Assembly (NCBI RefSeq): GCF_002954405.1
Contig: NZ_MQWC01000004.1
Location: 136,318-200,317, forward strand
Length of the DNA stretch: 64,000 bases
DNA from: Salinibacter sp. 10B
Lineage (GTDB): Bacteria > Bacteroidota > Rhodothermia > Rhodothermales > Salinibacteraceae
Reading direction: 5' to 3'
Below are positions 1 through 8,600 of the stretch, piece by piece. The notes under the pieces were generated by a model, which saw only the letters and a program-made list of their open reading frames with translations, searched no databases and was not told the origin of the DNA. The position numbers and the translations under genes were made by a program. The first letter of the stretch is position 1. Each line of letters begins with the position of its first letter.

Positions 1-35
1 CTGTGGGTAATAATATGTAGTAATCATGAATAAAA

Positions 36-55
36 AGTTTTATATTGAACAGTTT
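36..55. repeat. 20-nt motif, first copy (partner at 1295-1314)
   Basis: An A/T-rich stretch precedes the citrate synthase gene. It contains AGTTTTAYATTGAACRGTTT, found again at 1295-1314 upstream of the DoxX gene with 18 of 20 bases identical. A partial third copy of TATTGAAC follows directly at 58-65. Each copy lies about 80-115 bases before a start codon, so a shared promoter or operator is possible, but that is inference. Chance similarity at this level is possible in 64 kb. Confidence 0.35.
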
Positions 56-132
56 AGTATTGAACTATATATAGAGCACTGAAGACACGGCCGCTTAGGG
101 CTTCGATCTCACTCTCACAACCCCATTACGTT

Positions 133-1278
133 ATGAACGATGCTGGACCTTCCTTTGGACTTGAAGACGTGACCGTGGCGCAGACGCGTCTCAGCTCCAT
201 TGATGGGGAGGAAGGGGCACTTCTCATCGGCGGGTATCCCGTGGAGGACATTGCTCCGAATGCCACCTATGAGGAAGAGCTCTATCTGCTTTTGCACGAT
301 TCCCTTCCAAATGCAGAAGAGCTCAGGGACTTCCAAGCCGATCTCGCGCGTCGCCGGTCGATCCCGGACGAGGTTGCGTCGGTGGTGCGGCGAGCGGCAA
401 GGGAGGGACGACCGGCGATGGATGCGCTCCGGATGGGCCTCGCGGCAGTCACGCTTTCGACCGATCTCGGTGACCCGAGTGCGACGGAGGCCAAGGCACT
501 TCGAGTCGTGGCAGCGATGCCCACGATCGTCGCTGCGTACTGGCGCTTTCGGCAGGGAGCCGATCCGGTATCCCCTCGAACGGCCCTTGGCCACGCGGCA
601 AATTATCTCTACATGCTTCGGGGAGAAGAGCCGTCCCGATCGGCTGTTCGTGGTTTGGAGACGTACCTCAATACCGTTATCGACCACGGGCTCAATGCTT
701 CAACCTTTGCGGCGCGAACGGTGGTCTCGACCGAGTCCGACATCGTGTCTGCGGCCACCGCGGCCGTCGGGGCGTTGAAGGGGCCGCTTCACGGAGGGGC
801 GCCCGGCCCGGTTCTCAATATGATACAAGAAGCCCACGACCGCGGAAATTGTGAGGAGGTCGTTCGGGCGCGACTCGATGCCGGCGAGCGCCTCATGGGG
901 TTCGGGCACCGCGTATACCGGGCCCGAGATCCGCGGGCCGATGTTCTTTCTGCGGCCGCAGAGGAATTCTATGCCGGAGCCGGACGCGAGAACGTCTTTG
1001 AGACGGCCCGCGAACTGGAGGCGGTCGGATCACGCCTGCTAGCCGAGCGCAAGCCCGATCGACGGCTTGAAACTAACGTCGAGTTTTACACCGCCGTCCT
1101 GCTTCACGGCATCGGCTTTCCGGCTGAGCTCTTTTCCCCCACCTTTGCTGTGTCGCGGGTCGGAGGGTGGGTGGCCCATGCCCTCGAACAGAAGCGCAAC
1201 AATCGGTTGGTTCGACCGGTCGCTCGCTACGACGGCGCCGAGGGACGGACCTGGACGCCGATTGGAGAACGAGAGTAA
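133..1278 (+). CDS. Citrate synthase family protein (divergent)
   Basis: 381 residues matching the citrate synthase/2-methylcitrate synthase family, which condenses oxaloacetate or propionyl-type substrates with acyl-CoA in the cytoplasm. Visible family signatures are the active-site His in LHGGAPGP (H220), the GFGHRVYRARDPRA block (H259) and the C-terminal NVEFYT block with RPVARY near the end. Two features are unusual. The expected HGGANE motif reads HGGAPG, and the position of the catalytic Asp (NVDFYS in typical enzymes) is Glu317. It may therefore belong to a divergent citrate/methylcitrate synthase subgroup, and true citrate synthase activity is not assured. The ATG at 133 has no Shine-Dalgarno motif. 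The gene stands alone, followed by the DoxX pseudogene. Confidence 0.9.
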   Translation: MNDAGPSFGLEDVTVAQTRLSSIDGEEGALLIGGYPVEDIAPNATYEEELYLLLHDSLPNAEELRDFQADLARRRSIPDEVASVVRRAAREGRPAMDALRMGLAAVTLSTDLGDPSATEAKALRVVAAMPTIVAAYWRFRQGADPVSPRTALGHAANYLYMLRGEEPSRSAVRGLETYLNTVIDHGLNASTFAARTVVSTESDIVSAATAAVGALKGPLHGGAPGPVLNMIQEAHDRGNCEEVVRARLDAGERLMGFGHRVYRARDPRADVLSAAAEEFYAGAGRENVFETARELEAVGSRLLAERKPDRRLETNVEFYTAVLLHGIGFPAELFSPTFAVSRVGGWVAHALEQKRNNRLVRPVARYDGAEGRTWTPIGERE

Positions 1279-1294
1279 TATTTTTTATTGGGGT

Positions 1295-1314
1295 AGTTTT
1301 ACATTGAACGGTTT
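1295..1314. repeat. 20-nt motif, second copy
   Basis: Second copy of AGTTTTAYATTGAACRGTTT, differing from the copy at 36-55 at two positions. It sits between the citrate synthase stop and the DoxX start at 1410. It may be a promoter element, but no experiment or alignment supports this. Confidence 0.3.
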
Positions 1315-1409
1315 GGGGGTGAGTCAAATCGTCAGTCGACATTGTGGACGGGGCGTTCCGTCCGATTCTCACTCGCATTCTTCTTTTTGAACGTCAATCT
1401 CTGAATTCT

Positions 1410-1821
1410 ATGAGACGCTATTCACTCGACATCGGACGCCTGCTCATTTCGACCATCTTTCTCGGCAGTGCCGCCAAAAATTATCGATCCCGCCGGTACG
1501 CAGGCCCACATGGCGGCCTACGGACTGCCCATGACGGGCGTGCTTCTGTACGGCGCAATCGCGACCGAACTCGTAGGCGGGCTGGCATTGCTGATGGGAC
1601 TGAAGGCCCGCTCGGCAGTGCTCGCCCTGATGGGATTTCTGACGGTCGCGACGCTCGTATTTCACACCGAGCTCGGAGACCAACAGCAGCTTCTTCACTT
1701 CCTTAAGAACGTGGCCGTCATCGGCGGACTTCTGCTCGTGATTGCGGAGGGAACCGGTCCCCTCAGCCTGGGCCACACCGATCGGGCCGTTGCCGATGAG
1801 AAGGCAGCGTATTCCGCCTAG
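1410..1821 (+). pseudogene. DoxX family membrane protein, frameshifted near residue 24
   Basis: Two overlapping frames together give a DoxX-type four-helix membrane protein. The first runs from ATG 1410 (MRRYSLDIGRLLISTIFLGSA). The second resumes at about 1480 with KIIDPAGTQAHMAAYGLPM, then three hydrophobic segments, ending at 1821. The switch lies at a run of five A at 1476-1480. Four A would fuse the frames into GSAAKIIDPAG, the pattern expected for the family. The change is therefore a one-base insertion in a homopolymer: a real mutation, a sequencing error or (less likely) +1 frameshifting. An alternative is translation of only the 117-residue distal part from ATG 1468, but that would lose the first helix. 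DoxX-like proteins are poorly defined inner-membrane proteins linked to redox or quinone functions. Confidence 0.7.
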
Positions 1822-2103
1822 TACCGGTCAGGACGTTCACGCCCTGTGGTCGAACGCTCGATTCCGGGAACGGGAGGGGCTCGCTTTGAATCTGCCCGGC
1901 CGCAAGATGACCCCCGTCGGCCTCCGGGCACGCTACAGATTTTGAGGCCGGGTGGGGACGAAGACGTTTCGGGATCGGTTCTGTCGTAACCGGTGCGGAG
2001 CGACTCCTCGTTGGGGAGTGGGGGAGGTCGTAAGGCGATGGAAACGCCTCTGTACATCGCTGCGTTCGAACCTGTCCTCTCTCCCGAAAACTGTTGTAAG
2101 CGA

Positions 2104-3282
2104 ATGAAACGATCTCTTCGCATTGGGTCCATTGCTGGAATAGGGATTTTCCTGCACTGGACCTTCCTGCTCCTGATTGCCGCCATTTTCGGATTTTACT
2201 ACATCCAGAGTCAGAGCGTGGGGGCGGCGCTCGCCGGGATGGGACTCATCCTGGGCGTTTTTGTCTGTGTGGTGCTTCATGAATTGGGGCATGCTCTTAC
2301 CGCTCGGCGCTTCGGGGTGGGCACGCGCAGCATCACGCTCTACCCAATTGGCGGATTGGCGCGGCTTCAGCGCATCCCGTCCGAGCCAATGAAGGAATTC
2401 TGGATTGCGATTGGGGGGCCGGCCGTCAATCTCGTGATTGCGGCTGTTCTGGCCGTGGGGCTTCTGGTGCTGGACGGCACCTTCAACCCGGAGGTGCTTC
2501 GCGCGCCTGGCCGGCACACGGTGGCGTCGCTCATGTGGATTAATCTTGCCCTTGCGGGCTTTAATCTGCTTCCGGCCTTTCCGATGGATGGGGGGCGTGT
2601 GCTTCGAGCCTTGTTGGCCATGCGCCAGGACTACGCCAAAGCCACACAGACGGCCGCCAATGTGGGGCAGGTCATGGCCATTCTCTTTGGCTTGTTTGGG
2701 TTGCTTACCTTCAATCCAATTCTCCTCTTCATCGCCTTGTTCGTGTACGTCGGAGCCCAACAGGAGTCTCAGCAGGCCATCTATCGGGCCTTTACGGAGG
2801 GAACTCCCGTACGCCAGGCCATGGTGACGCGCTTTGCGACCCTTGCTGTGGATGACACCCTCGACGATGCTGTGGATGAACTGTTGGCGGGCACGGACCA
2901 CGACTTTCCCGTCGTGCAGGATGGAGCAATTGTGGGACTGCTCCGACGCAAACAGCTGATTCAGGCCCTCTCGTCACACGACCGCGAGACACCGGTGCAG
3001 GAGGTTGCAGACCGAGAAGTGTTCACCACCGAGCCCGGGGCGCCCCTCGATGAAGTATTTCAGCGAATGAATGCTGAGAGCTGCACGACGGTGCCCGTCG
3101 TCGATGGAGGGCAGCTTGTAGGACTGCTGACTCTCGAGAATGTAGGAGAGCTCATTATGATCTCAAGTGCCCTGCAGGGCCGGGCCCCGTCGGCCATCCG
3201 CCGGTCCGACGTGAGTGATGACACTGTGCGCAAGGTGGCGGGGGAGGATCATTCCGCTTCTGGCCCGACGGCTCTTCCCTAG
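2104..3282 (+). CDS. Site-2 protease-like M50 metallopeptidase with C-terminal CBS domains
   Basis: 392 residues from ATG 2104. The frame is open further upstream, but homology starts at MKRSLRIGSIAGIGIFLHWT. The protein has multiple transmembrane helices, the zinc motif VVLHELGHAL (HExxH) and the second active-site motif NLLPAFPMDGGRVLRA, where the Asp is the third ligand. The last third carries two CBS repeats (about residues 240-370), as in the CBS-containing rhomboid-independent branch of M50 peptidases (SpoIVFB/S2P-like). The family cleaves substrates within the membrane, and CBS domains often sense adenine nucleotides. The substrate is unknown, and no anti-sigma factor or other candidate lies next to it. 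It is a single gene followed by a long non-coding region. Confidence 0.9.
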   Translation: MKRSLRIGSIAGIGIFLHWTFLLLIAAIFGFYYIQSQSVGAALAGMGLILGVFVCVVLHELGHALTARRFGVGTRSITLYPIGGLARLQRIPSEPMKEFWIAIGGPAVNLVIAAVLAVGLLVLDGTFNPEVLRAPGRHTVASLMWINLALAGFNLLPAFPMDGGRVLRALLAMRQDYAKATQTAANVGQVMAILFGLFGLLTFNPILLFIALFVYVGAQQESQQAIYRAFTEGTPVRQAMVTRFATLAVDDTLDDAVDELLAGTDHDFPVVQDGAIVGLLRRKQLIQALSSHDRETPVQEVADREVFTTEPGAPLDEVFQRMNAESCTTVPVVDGGQLVGLLTLENVGELIMISSALQGRAPSAIRRSDVSDDTVRKVAGEDHSASGPTALP

Positions 3283-3613
3283 CAGGAGGGAGGGGCGGAG
3301 TCGGCTTGTCGTTCCGACGGCGCCTTTGCCCGCATTCTGCGAACGCGTTGTGCTCTATGTCGATGACATATGTTTTTCCTCCGGCCGAGAGAAAGGAAGA
3401 CCACCATCGCTCCAGGCCCTCTAGACGTTCAGAAGCGGGAAAGGGAGAGAGAAATAAGAGCGCGCGCTAACGGCCTAGGTAGATTCTAAAGGACAAAACG
3501 AAGGGGTAGCGACGACACACCCCAGTATCAGGGGCATCCCTCACGAAAGCACGGAATTTTGGTGAGGTCACGAGGTCCGTGCGGGACCTTCTGTATTCAA
3601 TCCAGATCACTAC

Positions 3614-3862
3614 CTACCGGACACTTTTCAATTTCGCGGTTGTCGGCACCGAAAAATCCCTGGCGATTCCGCTGATCTTCCCTTCGAAGTCGTTATTTAT
3701 GGGCGAAACTGCTGAAAATACACCAACGATTTTCCAATTTTCTAACGTCGCTCCAAACTTGATTTGGAGCCTATCAATTCGTAGCCCAGTTAGGCTCCAG
3801 GTCTGGGTCTGGAGCGACGGTTGGAGAAGATTTTTCAGTGCCCTGAGCAAACTGTCCGGTAG
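3614..3862. mobile_element. MITE-like element with nested inverted repeats
   Basis: The element is bounded by a perfect 10-bp inverted repeat, CTACCGGACA at 3614-3623 and TGTCCGGTAG at 3853-3862. Similarity continues inward, with GGCACCGAAAAATC on the left against GGCACTGAAAAATC on the reversed right arm. The termini can also be read as TA-flanked CCGGACA...TGTCCGG, compatible with a TA target duplication. Inside are CGTCGCTCCA (3746-3755) against TGGAGCGACG (3810-3819) and two hairpins, GCTCCAAA/TTTGGAGC (3750-3770) and GCTCCAG/CTGGAGC (3794-3814). It has no transposase. A non-autonomous miniature transposable element is the best reading, and an unusual structured RNA is the alternative. Other copies in the genome would decide. 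Confidence 0.5.
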
Positions 3863-3882
3863 CTAGGCCAGATCATAAAATC

Positions 3883-3899
3883 TCCCTTCATGCTGAGGG
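3883..3899. repeat. 17-nt repeat, copy 1 (upstream of pyk)
   Basis: TCCCTTCATGCTGAGGG occurs here and, identically, at 5592-5608, so the two copies flank the pyruvate kinase gene. The ends can pair (TCCCT with AGGGA) around an eight-base loop, giving a weak hairpin. Confidence 0.5.
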
Positions 3900-4095
3900 A
3901 AGGAAAGCACGTCTGAGAGAGATCCCGATAGGCCGTCCAGTCCCGCCTGACACGCTCACGGTATCCTCACGCCCCGCGTCATGCATTTCCGCGTCCGCTC
4001 TCCTACATTGGACGGCGGTTGCTGGAGTATTCCCCAGATACGGGGCTCCTCTGCCGGGTGGATCGACTTTCTTTTTCGTTCAGCGTTGCTCGATC

Positions 4096-5526
4096 ATGGA
4101 CCGACGGACGAAGATCGTTTGCACCCTCGGCCCGACCTCTTCCGACCCGGACACCATCCAGGCTCTTGTGCGGGCGGGCATGGACGTGGCCCGAATGAAT
4201 TTTTCCCACGGCAGTCACGAAGAGCACGAGGAGCGTGTGCGCCGGGTGCGAGAAGCGGCCCAGAAGGAGGGCCGGGTGGTCACAATTCTACAGGATTTGC
4301 AAGGCCCCAAAATTCGAGTGGGGGAGATGAAGGACGGATCGGTCATGCTCCGGGAAGGGCAGGAGGTGACGATTACCACGGAACCGATGGAGGAGAGCAC
4401 GAGCGATCGAATCTACGTCGACTACGAGTCCCTGCCACAGGACGCGGAGGTTGGGGGGCGGATATTGATTGACGACGGGTTGTTGGAGTTGCAGGTCACT
4501 GAGGTTCGAGACTCAGAGTTGCAGGCGACTGTCGTAGAAGGGGGCGCCCTGCGTTCAAGAAAAGGAGTCAACTTGCCGAACATTCCTCTCTCCACACCTT
4601 CACTCACCGAGAAGGATCTGAAGGATCTGGAGTTCGGGCTTCAGCTCGACGTTGACCTCATCGCACTCTCTTTCGTTCGGGAGCGGGCCGACGTGGAAGC
4701 GTTGAACCAGCGCATCGACGAGGCGGGCAAAAACATCGGGGTGATCGCGAAAATCGAAAAGCCCAACGCCGTCCAAAACATCGATGATATTCTCGAAGCG
4801 GTGGATGGGATTATGGTGGCCCGGGGCGACCTTGGCATCGAGATGCCGATGGAAGAGGTGCCCAGCACGCAGAAGAAGCTCATCAGCACCAGTATGTCCG
4901 CGGCCAAACCCGTCATCACGGCCACGCAGATGCTGGAGAGTATGGTGGAGAACCCACGTCCGACGCGGGCCGAGGCCAGTGACGTTGCCAATGCCGTGCT
5001 CGACGGAAGCGATGCGGTCATGCTTTCTGCCGAGACGGCCGTAGGGGATGATCCGGTGCGGGTGGTACGGGCCATGAACCAGATTATCCAGAAGGCGGAG
5101 GGCCACTGGAAAGAAAATCGTCCGTCGCTGGCGATGACGCCGGGGCGACTGGAGCAGAGTGAGAGTGTGACGGAGAGCGTGAGTTATACGGCCTGCCGGT
5201 TGGCCGAGCAGGTGGGTGCGGAAGCGGTGTGCTGTCTTACCAATTCTGGCGCCACCGCGCGCTCCATTGCCCGGCACCGGCCCAGCATGCCCATCTATGC
5301 CTTTACCGACGACGAGCGGGTGGTGGGCCAGCTCGGTGTGCTCTGGGGGACGGAGGCGTTCCACATTCCCTTTCAACAGGATACAGACCAGGGCATTGCC
5401 CGGGTTCACAGCGTCCTGCGAGATTACGAACTCGTGGATCCAGGCGATTATGTCGTACTGACGGTCGGAATGCCCCTTCCGGCTCGAGGGCGCACGAACA
5501 CGGTTCACGTCAGCCGCATCAAGTGA
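4096..5526 (+). CDS. pyk: Pyruvate kinase
   Basis: 476 residues, the usual bacterial length. It transfers phosphate from phosphoenolpyruvate to ADP, the last step of glycolysis, in the cytoplasm. The N-terminal RTKIVCTLGPTS, the RMNFSHGSHEEH block, the active-site VIAKIEKPNAVQNID and MVARGDLGIEMP motifs and the TATQMLESM motif are all intact. They are followed by the C-terminal allosteric domain with VCCLTNSGATARSIARHRP. ATG 4096 gives the canonical N-terminus. The gene is transcribed alone in the same direction as its neighbours and is flanked by two copies of a 17-nt repeat. Confidence 0.98.
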   Translation: MDRRTKIVCTLGPTSSDPDTIQALVRAGMDVARMNFSHGSHEEHEERVRRVREAAQKEGRVVTILQDLQGPKIRVGEMKDGSVMLREGQEVTITTEPMEESTSDRIYVDYESLPQDAEVGGRILIDDGLLELQVTEVRDSELQATVVEGGALRSRKGVNLPNIPLSTPSLTEKDLKDLEFGLQLDVDLIALSFVRERADVEALNQRIDEAGKNIGVIAKIEKPNAVQNIDDILEAVDGIMVARGDLGIEMPMEEVPSTQKKLISTSMSAAKPVITATQMLESMVENPRPTRAEASDVANAVLDGSDAVMLSAETAVGDDPVRVVRAMNQIIQKAEGHWKENRPSLAMTPGRLEQSESVTESVSYTACRLAEQVGAEAVCCLTNSGATARSIARHRPSMPIYAFTDDERVVGQLGVLWGTEAFHIPFQQDTDQGIARVHSVLRDYELVDPGDYVVLTVGMPLPARGRTNTVHVSRIK

Positions 5527-5591
5527 ACCGTTCGATGAGAGGTGGAGCGCGCGTGGGGATCCTGCGGAGGGTGTTTCCATTCCATTTCACG

Positions 5592-5608
5592 TCCCTTCAT
5601 GCTGAGGG
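5592..5608. repeat. 17-nt repeat, copy 2 (downstream of pyk)
   Basis: Exact second copy of TCCCTTCATGCTGAGGG. It lies 66 bases after the pyk stop and 36 bases before the start of the next gene. It could act as a weak hairpin or be a member of a dispersed repeat family. Confidence 0.5.
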
Positions 5609-5644
5609 GACCCGCCGGTCTGGTATCCCTCCGCTTATGTTGTC

Positions 5645-8600
5645 ATGAGCCGTTACGTGCATCGATCCTTTCGTGCTGTGCCGCTCCGGGGGGCGGTGGG
5701 GTTGCTCTGCGGGTTCCTGCTGGTTGGACTCTCCGGGTGTGGGGAAACGTCCATGCTCGGACGACGCTACGACAATTTTAGCGCCTATTACAACAAGTTC
5801 CACAACGCTGAGCAGGCCTTCGAGGAGGGGGTTCAGTCCCTTGAAGAAGGGGCGCGCGAGGTCGACCGGACAGAGTATGTGTCGGTCTTTCTGAAGTCTC
5901 AGCAGAACAGGGGCGGGGGGAGCGACTCCCCGTTTGAAAAGGCCATCCAAAAGAGTGCGGACGTTCTGCGGGAGCATCCTGATTCGAAGTGGGTGGACGA
6001 TGCCCTCCTCTTGATTGGAAAGTCCTATTTTTACCAGAGCAACTACATCGGTGCCGCGCAGAAATTCCGGGAGGCCATGGCGCTGGAGACCGAACGGAGG
6101 CGCGAGGCCCGGTTTTGGCTTGCTCGGACGCTCGTCACGAATGAACAGAACACGGCGGCCGACGAGGTGATGCGTGTGGTGGAGGCGTCTGCGGGACAGC
6201 CCGATGATGAATGGACGGCGCAGTTGCACCTGGTACGCGGAGAGCTACTGGTCCAACAGGAACAGTGGACGGCAGCGGCGGAAGCGCTGCAGCGAGGATT
6301 GGCCGGAGATGTACCGGATGGCCCGGCGGCCCGGGCCGCCTTTTTGTTGGGGCAGGTGTGGGACACTCTGCAGCGGCCGCGTCCGGCACGAGCAGCGTAC
6401 CGGCACGTGCGTGAATACGACCCGTCCTACAACCTGGCCCTGGCGGCGCGTCTCAGTGAGATTGAACTACAAGGCACGCACGGCGAGCCTGATGCGGCTC
6501 TCGATCGTCTCGACGATGTGGCGTCGGACGACAAGAACTACGAACAGCGGGGGGAGATTGCGCTCGTGCGGGCCCGCATATACCGGGCGCAGGGCCGATA
6601 CGATCGGGCCCGCAAGGCACTTCGGTCGGTTCTCTACGGAGAGGAGGCGCCATCGGGGACGGCAAACGGACGCCTCCACTACGATCTCGCCACGCTGTAC
6701 CGGGATGCCTATAAAGATTTCAGCCGAGCGGCGGCGCACTTCGATACGGCTAGTACGGGGCTTCAGCGAGGCCGGAGGCAGGGCGAGGCCGAGTCTCAAC
6801 GACTGCCCCAGGCTCCTGTCGATGCCGATGAGCAAGCCACCCGTTTTCGGGACCTGGCTGAGCGAGCCCGAGAAGTCGCTCGGATGGATTCCCTGCTACG
6901 GATCGGGCGCATGGACGACGACGAATTTCAGGCCTTTGTGGCTCAGCTTCGTCGTGAACGGCAAGCGGCCCGGGAAGCGCAGGCCGAGGCACAGCAGGAG
7001 GCTGCCCAGACCCGACGATTTCAACAGCGCGGACAGGCGTTGCGCGAACAGCGGCGCAATACAACTCCTGCGGCGGACACCCGGCAGTCCGACGCCGGAT
7101 TTCTCTTTCATCAAGATCCCGCTCGGGTGCAGCAGGGACGCCAGCGGTTTCAGGAGACGTGGGGCGATCGGCCCCGGGTGGACAATTGGCGGCGTCGAAA
7201 CGCGATTCGTTCGTCCGGTCCCTCGGACGCAGTCGCTTCGTCCGCACCCGAGGCAGCCCCATCGGCCGGTGGTACGACGGCTCAAAGGGGAGACGCCTCG
7301 GTGGGGGGAGGCGGACTCGACCTTGCGGACATTCCCCGAGATTCGTCGAGCCGGGCACAGATGGAGGCAGATCGGGCCGTCGCACGTTATGAATTGGCGA
7401 ACGCCCTCTTTCTTGCGGCCGGGCGACCGGACTCGGCGGCGACCTGGTACCGGCGCATTCTTCAGAAAAACGCGGATCACCCCGTTGCAAAACGAGCCCT
7501 CTACGCGCTTGCGGAGTCCTATCGGGCTCAGGGCGATACGACGGCGGCCCAGCAAACGTATCAACGCCTCCTTGATCAGTATCCCACCACCCAGTTAGCC
7601 ACGCGGGCTCGAAAGCGTCTTGACCAGGACACCACAGAACCGGCTGATAATGGAGCTGCTGTGGCCGATACCGCTTATGCCCATGCCTACCGACAGTGGC
7701 AGAATGGACAGTGGCGGCCGGCGCTTGATAGTATGCTTGTCCTTGCGGCACGCTATCCCGAAACGAAAGCGGCGCCGCGGGCCCTGCTTGCGTCGGGAAT
7801 TATCTACTGGCGCCGCACGCAGGTCGATTCTACCCGAGCCCCTCGTTCGCTTCTTGACCGGCATGTGGAGGGACTTCTCGAACGCACTCCGGATTCCACA
7901 GTGCAGACGGTATCGGAAGGGGCAGAAACGCGCTCGTCCCGTGCACGGCCTGAGTCGGGCCGGGCGGCTCAAAATGCACGAGCGACTCCCGTTACGCCGG
8001 ATTCTCTTCGGAAGGGGGCGGTGGACTCTACCCAGACACAAGACGCAAAGCAGGCGCCGTTACAGCAACATTCTCCCCGCTCCGATTCCCTTCAACGGGC
8101 TGAGAGGGGACAGAGAGCAGGGGGAGATGCCGTTTCCGAAACCGGGAGCGTCTACACCCCGCTCAAGACGCTTCTGAATTATCTCACCCAGCAGTATGCC
8201 AATGCTCCGCAAGTCAAACGAGCACAGGTCTTGCTCTCGATGATTGGGGAGCAGCGCGCTGCTGCCGACCCCGCGCGTACAGACTCTTCGGTGGTAGACA
8301 CCACCAAGAAAGAGGCTCGGCCCGCTCCGGATTCGACGACCCTCGCATCTACACGCGCATCTACGTCAGAATCGGCAGCTGACGCAAGCCCCTCTTCCAG
8401 GACCCCACCCCCAATCGATTCGGCTGCAGTTCGTCCCCGCCCGAAGGACTCAACAGGCCACGAGCGCTCCACGTCGTCGGAGCGAGAGCCGCTCCCCGCC
8501 CCCACCGATCCGAATGCGCGAACGGCTCCTCCAGACGAGCCGGCACAGAGCACCCAATGGACTCTGCTCGTTGAGCGATTTACGGTCTCGCGGACGGCAT

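Larger units (their letters stand above)
3283..4095. other. 813-bp non-coding interval before pyk
   Basis: No credible gene is present. The middle part is visibly less GC-rich than its surroundings and holds the inverted-repeat element at 3614-3862. A 17-nt repeat follows at 3883-3899. The last 200 bases must contain the pyk promoter, which I could not place. Two small opposing open frames within the element have no recognisable protein and are probably structural by-products of the inverted repeats. Confidence 0.6.

Noticed and set aside
1933-2901. A 322-codon minus-strand frame opposite the site-2 protease
   Set aside because: Antisense to a membrane peptidase gene with intact motifs. The translation is highly basic and without homology.
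3579-3866. Two small opposing frames inside the inverted-repeat element
   Set aside because: Both follow from the symmetrical repeat structure and have no protein-like features.
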